This document shows positions 27,226-34,929 of a DNA stretch of 64,000 nucleotides, one piece after another. The notes beneath the pieces are model-generated. The model ran no database searches and was not told the DNA's origin. It saw only the letters and a program-made list of their open reading frames with translations. The DNA is taken from assembly GCF_006384975.1 (NCBI RefSeq), contig NZ_CP021645.1, positions 3,314,001 to 3,378,000 on the forward strand, read 5' to 3'. Numbering within the stretch: the stretch's first letter is position 1; each line of letters opens with the position of its first letter. The position numbers were made by a program, and so were the translations under genes. This stretch comes from Pseudomonas oryzihabitans. GTDB lineage: Bacteria > Pseudomonadota > Gammaproteobacteria > Pseudomonadales > Pseudomonadaceae.

Positions 27226-29151
27226 ATGTCCGCCTCCAAAGCATCCTGGCTGAGCAATCTCGGCATTTCCAAGAAACTGTCCCTGGGCTTCGGCGCCCTG
27301 CTGGTCATGGTGGCGGTGGTAGCCCTGTTCGGTTACCTCACCGCCAATACCCTGCTCGACCGCATCACCAAGACGCGCTACAGCGGCGACCTCAAGGCCG
27401 ACATCCTCAATGTACGGGTCGATGAAAAGAATTATCTGCTCGACCCGAGCAGCGCCAATGTCACCCGCCAGCAGACCGACCTGACCCACGTGTCGGAAGA
27501 GATCGCCAAGGGCCTGTCCCTGCTGACCAATCCGGCCAACGTCGCCATCCTGAGCAACATCCAGCAGGAAATGAAGGCCTACCGCGAGCGCTTCGCCACC
27601 CTGCTGCAGGCCAACCAGACCAGCGCCGAGGCGCAGAAGGAACTGACCCAGGTCTCCGACAACGTCACCAAGACCTTCGACGAATTGTTCGAACTCGTCT
27701 TCGCCCCCGGCGGCAGCTACGGCACCGCCGAGCTCAAGGCCGTCGCCCAGATGAAGGCGCAGATGGTCGGCATCCGCCTGGCCATCCGCCGCTTCCTCGG
27801 CGATCCCGACGACAGCAAGGCCCAGGCGGCGCTCAAGGCCATCGATGATCTGCGCAATACCCTGACCGCCACCCAGAAGCAGATCGACGGCGATACCGCC
27901 GCGCGACTGTACAACGCCGACCAGGACGTGACCCGCTATCGCGCCTTCTTCGAATCCATCGTCGCCCAGAATCGCCAAGCCCAGACCGCCGTCACCAGCC
28001 TGCAGGACCAGGGCAACAAACTGGTGCAATTGCTCGACCAGCTGAGCGAAGGCCAGCTCAAGTCCGCCAACGCCGAGCGCCAGGCCGCCCTGCTCAAGCT
28101 CCTGCTGAGCAGCCTGGTCGCCCTGCTGATCGGCATCGCCGCCGCCTGGCTGATCACCCGGCAGATCGCCCAGCCGCTGGCGACCGCCATGGCCATGCTC
28201 AAGCGCGTCGCCGCAGGCGATCTCACGCTGCGCAGCGAGGTCGCTCGCCGTGATGAGCTGGGCGAACTGCAGCGGACCACCCAGGCCATGGCCGACGACC
28301 TGCGGCAGCTGGTCGGCGGGATCGCCGGCGGCGTGAGCCAGCTCGCCAGCGCGGCGGAAGAGCTGTCCGCCTTCGGCATGCAGACCAGCCGCGGCGTGAC
28401 CCAGCAGCGTGACGAGATGCACCAGGTGGCTACCGCCATGAACGAGATGGCGGCCACGGTGCAGAACGTGGCGCAGAACACCTCCACCGCCTCGAACGCC
28501 GCCCAGACCGCCGACACCATGGCCCGTGAAGGCAGCCAGACGGTCAAGCGCGCCGCCCAGGAAATCACCCTGGCCGCGGAAGAGGTCGAGGGCCTCGGCG
28601 CGGCCATGGAGCGCCTGGACGCCGCCAGCGGGCGTATCGGCAGCGTCATCGACGTGATCAAGGCCATCGCCGAGCAGACCAACCTGTTGGCGCTCAACGC
28701 CGCCATCGAAGCCGCCCGTGCCGGCGAGCAGGGCCGCGGTTTCGCCGTGGTGGCCGACGAGGTGCGCTCCCTGGCGCAGCGCACCCAGGAATCCACCCGC
28801 GAGATCGGCGAGCTGATCGCCACCCTGCAACAGGGCACCACCGAAGCCAGCGAGCGCATGCAGGCCAGCCGCGACCGCACCCTGGGCACCGTGACCCTGG
28901 CCCAGGAGGCCGAACGCGCCCTGGACGCCATCTACCAGACGGTAGCGGAGATCCAGAATCTCAACCAACAGATCGCCACCGCCGTGGAAGAACAGAGCCT
29001 GGTGGCCGAGGAAATCAACGCCAACGTGGTCAAGGTCAGCGGTCTCGCCGAGGAATCGGCCACCGCCAATACCCACGCGGCGACCTCGATCAACGAACTG
29101 GCACGCCTGGGCGGCGACCTCCAGCAGATGGTCGCGCGCTTCCGCGTCTGA
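27226..29151 (+). CDS. methyl-accepting chemotaxis protein (HBM-like sensor)
   Basis: 641 residues from ATG 27226; an in-frame ATG at 27184 would add 14 polar residues and is not favoured. A membrane helix at about 14-40 is followed by a long helical periplasmic domain (about 250 residues, [20 protein letters not shown]) like the helical bimodular sensors of McpS type. Then come a second helix ([19 protein letters not shown]), a HAMP domain, and a signalling domain with the invariant hairpin [20 protein letters not shown]. It signals to CheA. HBM receptors often bind organic acids or aromatics; the ligand here is unknown. Confidence 0.9.
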   Translation: MSASKASWLSNLGISKKLSLGFGALLVMVAVVALFGYLTANTLLDRITKTRYSGDLKADILNVRVDEKNYLLDPSSANVTRQQTDLTHVSEEIAKGLSLLTNPANVAILSNIQQEMKAYRERFATLLQANQTSAEAQKELTQVSDNVTKTFDELFELVFAPGGSYGTAELKAVAQMKAQMVGIRLAIRRFLGDPDDSKAQAALKAIDDLRNTLTATQKQIDGDTAARLYNADQDVTRYRAFFESIVAQNRQAQTAVTSLQDQGNKLVQLLDQLSEGQLKSANAERQAALLKLLLSSLVALLIGIAAAWLITRQIAQPLATAMAMLKRVAAGDLTLRSEVARRDELGELQRTTQAMADDLRQLVGGIAGGVSQLASAAEELSAFGMQTSRGVTQQRDEMHQVATAMNEMAATVQNVAQNTSTASNAAQTADTMAREGSQTVKRAAQEITLAAEEVEGLGAAMERLDAASGRIGSVIDVIKAIAEQTNLLALNAAIEAARAGEQGRGFAVVADEVRSLAQRTQESTREIGELIATLQQGTTEASERMQASRDRTLGTVTLAQEAERALDAIYQTVAEIQNLNQQIATAVEEQSLVAEEINANVVKVSGLAEESATANTHAATSINELARLGGDLQQMVARFRV

Positions 29152-29160
29152 GTGCGGTTG

Positions 29161-29189
29161 CGGCTACGCCAGGACGGCTGGCGTAGCCG
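29161..29189 (+). terminator. hairpin after chemoreceptor gene
   Basis: CGGCTACGCCA (29161-29171) pairs perfectly with TGGCGTAGCCG (29179-29189) around a 7-base loop. It lies nine bases after the MCP stop and probably ends that transcript, although the T-run is poor. Confidence 0.6.
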
Positions 29190-29194
29190 GGCTC

Positions 29195-29575
29195 AGAGCT
29201 TGTTCAAAATCTCGCGAGCTAGTGTGGTGTTTCAGAAGTTATCTACACAATTTTGGCGGCGCTTTTTGCCCGCAGCGGCGGACCGCCCTGGGCGGTGTTG
29301 CCACTCCTCGCCATAGCCCTGCTATGACTCGTCCCGGCGCCTGGCCCAGGAACAAAAATCACTCGCCAATTCTTGTGCGAACTTCTGAAACACCACACTA
29401 GAGCCAAACAAGGCCTAGGCGGCCCCGCGAAGATAGCTGAGGAAGCGGATCGGACTCGCGCGCGAGTCTATGAGTGGTAAATGAGCATTGCGACGGGGCC
29501 GCCTAGGCCGGGCTGGCGACCCAGGCCATTTTCAACGCAGTTTGGCCGACGTGCAGCAGATTTTGAACAGGCTCT
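29195..29575. mobile_element. MITE-like palindromic element (outer), interrupted by a second element
   Basis: Terminal inverted repeats AGAGCTTGTTCAAAATCT (29195-29212) and its complement at 29558-29575 match at 17 of 18 bases. Inside are a second perfect 16-bp inverted pair (GGCCTAGGCGGCCCCG at 29412-29427, complement at 29494-29509) and a central 16-bp palindrome (GACTCGCGCGCGAGTC, 29453-29468). There is no transposase. The right end abuts the stop codon of the flavin reductase gene. A second element is inserted at 29223-29397. Confidence 0.7.
29223..29397. mobile_element. 175-bp MITE-like element (inner) with CTAG flanks
   Basis: Perfect 18-bp terminal inverted repeats, TGTGGTGTTTCAGAAGTT (29223-29240) and its complement (29380-29397). 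They are bounded on both sides by CTAG (29219-29222 and 29398-29401), which looks like a 4-bp target duplication. The interior has no coding capacity for a transposase. Imperfect pairing continues inward (ACACAATTTTGGC with GCCAATTCTTGTG). CTAG duplication is typical of IS5-family transposition. Confidence 0.7.
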
Positions 29576-30159
29576 CAGGCGCGCGGCTCCAGCATCCGCC
29601 CCTGGATACCGTCGCCGATCACCAGGAAATGGCCACCCGCGACGTGGTGCAGGGTGCGCAGCCCATCCTGGCCGCTGAAGTCCCAGTGGCCGTCACGAAA
29701 GACCCGGGTGTCGGCCTGGGCGGCGAGCACCTCGCCGAGGAAAAGGTCGTAGCGCTGCTGATTGCGCGCCTCTGGCAGCAACCGGCACTCCAGCCAGGCG
29801 ACGCAACCGGCGATCCGCGGTGCGCTGATCCTTTCGCCGTCCAGGCTCTCGATGTCATAGGCGTCGAACTTGTCCACGTTCCACCCGCTGGTGTTGCCCA
29901 CCGTCTGCACCAGATCCACCTGGGCGGCGCAGGGCACGTTGAGCACGAAGCTGCCCTCGGCTTCCAACAGCTGGCGGGTCCAGGTCTGCTTGTCCAGCAC
30001 CACCGCCACCTTGCAGGGTTCGAAATCCACCGCCATGGCCCAGGCCGCCGCCATGACGCTGCGTTGTTCCGCATGAGCGGCGCTGACCAACACGGTAGGG
30101 CCGTGGTTGAGCAGGCGATAGGCCTTGGCCAGGGGAACGGGGGCGAGGGTGGTGGTCAT
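29575..30159 (-). CDS. flavin reductase-like / FMN-binding split-barrel protein
   Basis: 194 residues from ATG 30159 (AGGA eight bases upstream). The early segment NHGPTVLVSAAHAEQRSVMA and the SFVLNVPCAAQVDLVQTVGN segment follow the flavin-reductase-like domain pattern of FMN-binding enzymes. It should bind FMN in the cytoplasm and act as an oxidoreductase of unknown partner. Its stop codon coincides with the right end of the MITE-like element, so the element may have inserted at, or just beyond, the original 3' end. Confidence 0.85.
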   Translation of the reverse strand: MTTTLAPVPLAKAYRLLNHGPTVLVSAAHAEQRSVMAAAWAMAVDFEPCKVAVVLDKQTWTRQLLEAEGSFVLNVPCAAQVDLVQTVGNTSGWNVDKFDAYDIESLDGERISAPRIAGCVAWLECRLLPEARNQQRYDLFLGEVLAAQADTRVFRDGHWDFSGQDGLRTLHHVAGGHFLVIGDGIQGRMLEPRA

Positions 30160-30259
30160 GGCGAGATCCTGAGTGAGCGAGAACATCAAGACTGGGCTCT
30201 GTCTGAAAAGTGCCTGGGCTCGCGAGGCCACTCTTCGGCGGCCTTGAGTGGCGGGTTGA

Positions 30260-31762
30260 CTAGGTCGCCGAAAGCGTCTGGTATTCATCCAGGGCGAACT
30301 GATCGGTCATGCCACTCACGAAGTCGAGCAGCATGCGATAACGGTGGTAGAACTCCCAGTGCGCGAAGTGGGCCGCCGCGGGGTCCAATTCCCTGAGTGC
30401 CTGGGTATAGGCCCGCAGATGCTTGGGCGGCAGGCGCCGCAGCAGCAGATGCTCGTGTGGCCACTGGCCACGCTCGCCGCGCGACAGCACGATGAAGTCC
30501 GCCGCGGGCAACCTGAGCAGGGGCGCGTAGCTGTCCAGCAGGCCTTGCAGGATGCGCAGGCCCTGCAACTCCAAGGTCTGGACCTCGCGATGGCAGAAGA
30601 CCTGCTCCACCGCCACCTGCTTGAAGGTATTCACCACCGCTTCGTGGATGCTGCCATCTTCTAGCAGCGCCCGTCCCAGGGTGCCGGCTTCGACCGCAGG
30701 GAAATGCTCGATGAACTGGCTCGCCGCGTGGGCGACCAAGGGATGGAGCATGTTGACCCTCAGCCAGATGAAGTAGCTGCCCTGGGGATCGACCTCTTCG
30801 CGTTGCGCGATGCGCAGATTGCTCCTGATAGCTTCGGCGAAGCTACTGGGCGTGTCGCGGATGACCGTGACAGGCTCATCGACGCCATGCGGCCGGAGCT
30901 GGCCAAACTTGGCTATCAGCAGCTCGCTCAGCCGTTCGAGACTCAGGATGCCCTTCTCCACCGCGTCTTCCAGGTCCGCCAGGCAGTAGGAGATGTCGTC
31001 GGCGGCCTCCATGATGTAGACCACGGGATGCCGGGTACCCGGCGCCATGTCCAGCACCTGCCACAGCTCCTGGACGAAGGGCTCCTCGGCCAGGTAGTAC
31101 CCGGGCTTCTTGTTGAGGTAATAGCCAGGCTCGCCGCGAGCGGGCTTGGGCTGGTAGGCCGGGCGGACATATTTGAGCAGTCCGGCGGTCTGGGTATAGG
31201 TGAGATTGAGCCGGAGCAACTTGACCACCAGGCGCACGGCCTGGGCGTTGCCTTCGAATTGGGCGAGATCGCTGAGCAAGCGCTCGCGCAGAGCCGGATC
31301 GTGGGGCGCGGGAACGGTCGCCTCGAACAGCGCCGCCAGGTGCCGCTCCGACCAGGCGTTGAGGGCAAATTCGCCGAAATGCCCGAAGGGTGGATTGCCG
31401 ATGTCGTGCATCAGGCAGGACATCTCCACCAGGGTTTCGAGGATGCCGTCCAGCCCTTGCAGACCGTATTCGGCGGCGCGCGGCCCAAGCTCCTTGAACA
31501 GCTTTCGGACGATGTAGCGCCCGGTTTGCTGGACTTCCAGCGAGTGCGTCAGGCGGCTGCGCACGGCGGCGTTGCGCTCCAGCGGAAAGACCTGGGTCTT
31601 CTGCTGCAGACGCCGCACGGGCGCCGAGACGATGATGCGACCGCGGTCGCTTTCCAGCGCGGTTTGCACCCAGGCGATCCCGCAGTCGTCGACCTTCATG
31701 CTGGGATCCGTGGCTTGCCGCCGATAGGCGCGGGCACCGCTGATCTTGTCCCTGATACTCAT
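30260..31762 (-). CDS. dgt: deoxyguanosinetriphosphate triphosphohydrolase
   Basis: 500 residues, the long E. coli Dgt type (505). The HD-domain ligands are visible: His73 in RLTHSLEV, His119-Asp120 in CLMHDIGNPPFGHFGE, and a later Asp in EAADDISYCLADLEDA. It hydrolyses dGTP to deoxyguanosine and triphosphate. ATG 31762 is preceded by AAGGAGGG; the GTG just before it is not needed. It is divergent from the secreted two-repeat protein gene. Confidence 0.92.
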   Translation of the reverse strand: MSIRDKISGARAYRRQATDPSMKVDDCGIAWVQTALESDRGRIIVSAPVRRLQQKTQVFPLERNAAVRSRLTHSLEVQQTGRYIVRKLFKELGPRAAEYGLQGLDGILETLVEMSCLMHDIGNPPFGHFGEFALNAWSERHLAALFEATVPAPHDPALRERLLSDLAQFEGNAQAVRLVVKLLRLNLTYTQTAGLLKYVRPAYQPKPARGEPGYYLNKKPGYYLAEEPFVQELWQVLDMAPGTRHPVVYIMEAADDISYCLADLEDAVEKGILSLERLSELLIAKFGQLRPHGVDEPVTVIRDTPSSFAEAIRSNLRIAQREEVDPQGSYFIWLRVNMLHPLVAHAASQFIEHFPAVEAGTLGRALLEDGSIHEAVVNTFKQVAVEQVFCHREVQTLELQGLRILQGLLDSYAPLLRLPAADFIVLSRGERGQWPHEHLLLRRLPPKHLRAYTQALRELDPAAAHFAHWEFYHRYRMLLDFVSGMTDQFALDEYQTLSAT

Positions 31763-31906
31763 CACTTCCCTCCTTGTGCGCTAGGGCATGGATTGCGCAA
31801 AAATTTGCCGATTCCGCTGGCGACCCGCAAACCTCTCCAGGCCATCGTGGTCCGACGCCAATGCCCTCTACGGGTCGACAAGAATATAGCGTTAAGGATG
31901 ACCACT

Positions 31907-32593
31907 ATGCCTGCCTTCTTCCTGAAGTCCGCCCTGGTGCTGTGCCTGCTCTGCTCGCTGGCGCTATCGGCCCAGGCGGCGCCCGCGCAACCGCCGTCGA
32001 GCGCCACCCAACCGCTGCTCTCCAGCTCGATCAACGACTTCAGCAACGAAGACTGGGATCGCGGCGTGCTGCGCCGGGTCGCTGGCCTGACCATTCCGGC
32101 GACGCCGGCCAATGTCGAGGGCTTCATCAGCGGTCGCCAGGTCCAACTGGGTGACGGCCAGTGGCGCGCCATCACCGAGGTGCAGCGGGTCGGCGACAAC
32201 CTGGCGGTGTTCGTCGAGGGCGAGCCGCTGGACGCCGAGGCCGTCGGCTATCCACGGCGCCTGGTGGTGGACGACGCCCCGGGGACCGGGCGTCACCTGC
32301 AACGCCTGCCCGGGCGCTTCAACACCCCGATCAACGACTTCACCAACCAGGACTGGCTCAAGGGCATCTACCGCAAGGCGGCCGGCGTCTCCATCCCGGT
32401 CACCGAACGCAACCGCGAGGAATTCAAACCCGGCGCCATCGTCCGCCTGGCCGATGGCCAGGACTATGCCGTCACCCACGTCAGCGAATTCGGCCGCAGC
32501 ATGGGCGTCTTTCTCGACAGCCCCGTGCTGCCCGGCGAAAAGTACGGCTATCCGCGCCAGCTGACCTTCGTCGCTCCCGCGCCCAAGCCCTGA
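31907..32593 (+). CDS. secreted protein with two 80-residue tandem repeats, unknown
   Basis: 228 residues from ATG 31907 (AAGGA eight bases upstream; an ATG three codons earlier is possible). A signal peptide covers 1-24 (LVLCLLCSLALSAQA). The mature chain is an internal duplication: residues 42-121 and 142-221 align without gaps at a spacing of exactly 100. The pairs INDFSNEDWDRGVLRRVAGL / INDFTNQDWLKGIYRKAAGV and VGYPRRLVV / YGYPRQLTF mark the two ends of each repeat. No enzyme motif or family is recognised. It is probably periplasmic or extracellular. It lies between dgt and rep but need not be linked to either. Confidence 0.8.
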   Translation: MPAFFLKSALVLCLLCSLALSAQAAPAQPPSSATQPLLSSSINDFSNEDWDRGVLRRVAGLTIPATPANVEGFISGRQVQLGDGQWRAITEVQRVGDNLAVFVEGEPLDAEAVGYPRRLVVDDAPGTGRHLQRLPGRFNTPINDFTNQDWLKGIYRKAAGVSIPVTERNREEFKPGAIVRLADGQDYAVTHVSEFGRSMGVFLDSPVLPGEKYGYPRQLTFVAPAPKP

Positions 32594-32653
32594 GACCGGA
32601 GGGGGCGCCGCTGGTAGAATCCTTCGCCCAGCGTCGTCACCCCTCGGTCCGCC

Positions 32654-34666
32654 ATGTCCAAGCTCAATCCCCGCCAGGCCGAAGCCGTGGCCTACATCAG
32701 CGGCCCCCTGCTGGTGCTGGCCGGCGCCGGCTCCGGCAAGACCAGCGTCATCACCCGCAAGATCGCCTACCTGGTGCAACAGTGCGGCATCCGCGCCCAG
32801 TACATCTGCGCCGTGACCTTCACCAACAAGGCGGCGCGGGAGATGAAGGCACGGGTCGCCAGCCTGCTCAAGGCCGGCGAAGGCCGCGGCCTCACCGTCT
32901 CCACCTTCCACAACCTCGGGCTGAACATCATCCGTCGCGAGTACGTGCACCTGGGCTACAAGCCGGGCTTCTCCATCTTCGACGAGGGCGACATCAAGGC
33001 GCTGCTCACCGACATCATGCAGAAGGAGTACCAGGGCGACGACGGCCTGGACGAGATCAAGAACTACATCGGCAACTGGAAGAACGACCTCATCCTGCCG
33101 GAAGAGGCCCTGGAAAAGGCGCGCACGCCCAAGGAGCAGACTGCCGCGGTGGTCTACCTGCACTACCAGCGCACCCTCAAGGCCTATAACGCGGTCGATT
33201 TCGACGACCTCATCCTGATGCCGGTGAAGCTGTTCCAGGATCACCCCGAGGTGCTGGAGCGCTGGCGCAATCGCATCCGCTACATGCTGGTGGACGAATA
33301 CCAGGACACCAACACCAGCCAGTACCTGCTGGTGAAGATGCTGGTGCAGGAGCGCGCCCAGTTCACCGTGGTGGGCGACGACGACCAGTCGATCTATGCC
33401 TGGCGCGGCGCGCGGCCGGAAAACCTGATGCAGCTCAAGGACGACTTCCCCTCGCTGAAAGTGGTGATGCTGGAGCAGAACTACCGCTCCACCAGCCGCA
33501 TCCTCAAGTGCGCCAACGTGCTCATCGCCAACAATCCCCATGTGTTCGAGAAGCAGCTGTGGAGCGAGATGGGCCACGGCGATCCGATCCGGGTGCTGCG
33601 CTGCAAGAACGAGGACGGCGAGGCCGAACGCATCGCCCTGGAAATCCTCACCCTGCACCTCAAGACCCAGCGGCCCTACGCGGATTTCGCCATCCTCTAT
33701 CGCGGCAACCACCAGGCCAAGCTGATGGAGCTGAAACTCCAGCACCACCAGATCCCCTACCGGCTCTCCGGCGGCACCAGCTTCTTCGCCCGCCAGGAGG
33801 TCAAGGACGTGATGTCCTACCTGCGCCTGCTGGTGAATCCGGACGACGACAACGCCTTCCTGCGGGTGATCAACGTACCGCGCCGGGAGATTGGCTCCAC
33901 CACCCTGGAAAAGCTCGGCAACTACGCCGGCAGCCGGGATCTATCGATGTACGCCGCTGCCGACGAGATCGGCCTCGGCGAACACCTGGACGCCCGCTTC
34001 ACCGAGCGCCTGGCGCGCTTCAAGCGCTGGATGGACGGGGTGCGCCAGAACTGCGCCGGCGAAGACCCCATCGGCGCCCTGCGCAGCATGGTGATGGACA
34101 TCGACTACGAGAACTGGATTCGCCAGAACGCCAGCTCCGACAAGATCGCCGACTTCCGCATGGGCAACGTCTGGTTCCTCCTGGATGCGCTGAAGAACAT
34201 CCTGAAAAAGGATGAGGACGGCGAGATGACCATCGAGGATGCCATCGCCAAGCTGGTGCTGCGCGACATGCTCGAGCGCCAGCAGGAGGAAGAGGAAGGC
34301 GCAGACGGGGTGCAGATGATGACCCTGCACGCCTCCAAGGGCCTGGAGTTCCCCTATGTGTTCATCATGGGCATGGAAGAGGAGATCCTGCCGCACCGCT
34401 CCAGCATCGAGGCCGACACCATCGAGGAAGAGCGCCGCCTGGCCTACGTGGGCATCACCCGCGCCCGCCAGACCCTGGCCTTCACCTACGCCACCCGGCG
34501 CAAGCAGTACGGCGAGCTGATCGACTGCACCCCCAGCCGCTTCCTCGACGAGTTGCCACCCGAGGACCTGCAATGGGAAGGCATGGAGGAAGCCCCCCAG
34601 GAACAGAAGGCCGCCCGCGGCAACGACGCCCTGGCGGCGATGCGGGCGATGCTGAAGAAGGGGTGA
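32654..34666 (+). CDS. rep: ATP-dependent DNA helicase Rep
   Basis: 670 residues against 673 for E. coli Rep. Superfamily 1 motifs are in order: Walker A LAGAGSGKTSVI (about 21), AVTFTNKAAREM, LVDEYQDTN (Walker B), VGDDDQSIYAWRGA (motif III), LEQNYRST (IV), TLHASKGLEFPYVF (V) and YVGITRARQTL (VI). It unwinds DNA 3' to 5' and helps replication restart. It is monocistronic and followed by a block of palindromic repeats. Confidence 0.96.
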   Translation: MSKLNPRQAEAVAYISGPLLVLAGAGSGKTSVITRKIAYLVQQCGIRAQYICAVTFTNKAAREMKARVASLLKAGEGRGLTVSTFHNLGLNIIRREYVHLGYKPGFSIFDEGDIKALLTDIMQKEYQGDDGLDEIKNYIGNWKNDLILPEEALEKARTPKEQTAAVVYLHYQRTLKAYNAVDFDDLILMPVKLFQDHPEVLERWRNRIRYMLVDEYQDTNTSQYLLVKMLVQERAQFTVVGDDDQSIYAWRGARPENLMQLKDDFPSLKVVMLEQNYRSTSRILKCANVLIANNPHVFEKQLWSEMGHGDPIRVLRCKNEDGEAERIALEILTLHLKTQRPYADFAILYRGNHQAKLMELKLQHHQIPYRLSGGTSFFARQEVKDVMSYLRLLVNPDDDNAFLRVINVPRREIGSTTLEKLGNYAGSRDLSMYAAADEIGLGEHLDARFTERLARFKRWMDGVRQNCAGEDPIGALRSMVMDIDYENWIRQNASSDKIADFRMGNVWFLLDALKNILKKDEDGEMTIEDAIAKLVLRDMLERQQEEEEGADGVQMMTLHASKGLEFPYVFIMGMEEEILPHRSSIEADTIEEERRLAYVGITRARQTLAFTYATRRKQYGELIDCTPSRFLDELPPEDLQWEGMEEAPQEQKAARGNDALAAMRAMLKKG

Positions 34667-34685
34667 GGACCGCTGCCGGCGATTG

Positions 34686-34844
34686 CCCCCACCCCAACCC
34701 TCTCCCTGAGGGAGAGGGGGCTAGCGCGTGCCGCCGCGAGCCGAGGCATCTCGCCTTAGGCTTCCTCGTAAAGCCACTGGCTACGCGACCAACCCACCAC
34801 ACCGATCAGTCCCCTCTCCCTCCGGGAGAGGGCTAGGGTGAGGG
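34686..34844. repeat. two inverted copies of the CCCTCACCC/CCCTCTCCC repeat (copies 2 and 3)
   Basis: Copy 2 (34686-34720) reads CCCAACCCTCTCCC then GGGAGAGGGGG. Copy 3 (34811-34844) is the same element in the opposite direction. They lie between the convergent rep and GH5 genes, about 90 bases apart, and could pair with each other. Confidence 0.75.
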
Positions 34845-34875
34845 CCACCCAACACCCATATTCCCCCCAAAACAA

Positions 34876-34912
34876 CACCGCCCCCGCTACCTATCAGGCA
34901 GCGGGGGCGGTG
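34876..34912 (-). terminator. rho-independent terminator of the GH5 fusion gene
   Basis: A perfect 13-bp GC-rich stem (34876-34888 with 34900-34912) has an 11-base loop. It lies 18 bases after the GH5-gene stop in the direction of transcription and is followed on the minus strand by TTGTTTTG. Confidence 0.8.
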
Positions 34913-34929
34913 CAGTTGTCGCTCAGCCC

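Noticed and set aside
27064..29076. A 670-codon open frame on the minus strand opposite the chemoreceptor
   Set aside because: Its composition is the reverse-strand reading of MCP coiled-coil; the plus-strand frame has all MCP motifs.
30704..31800. Plus-strand frame opposite dgt that reads into the secreted repeat protein
   Set aside because: Only the part from 31907 has a ribosome site and signal peptide; the upstream part is antisense to dgt.
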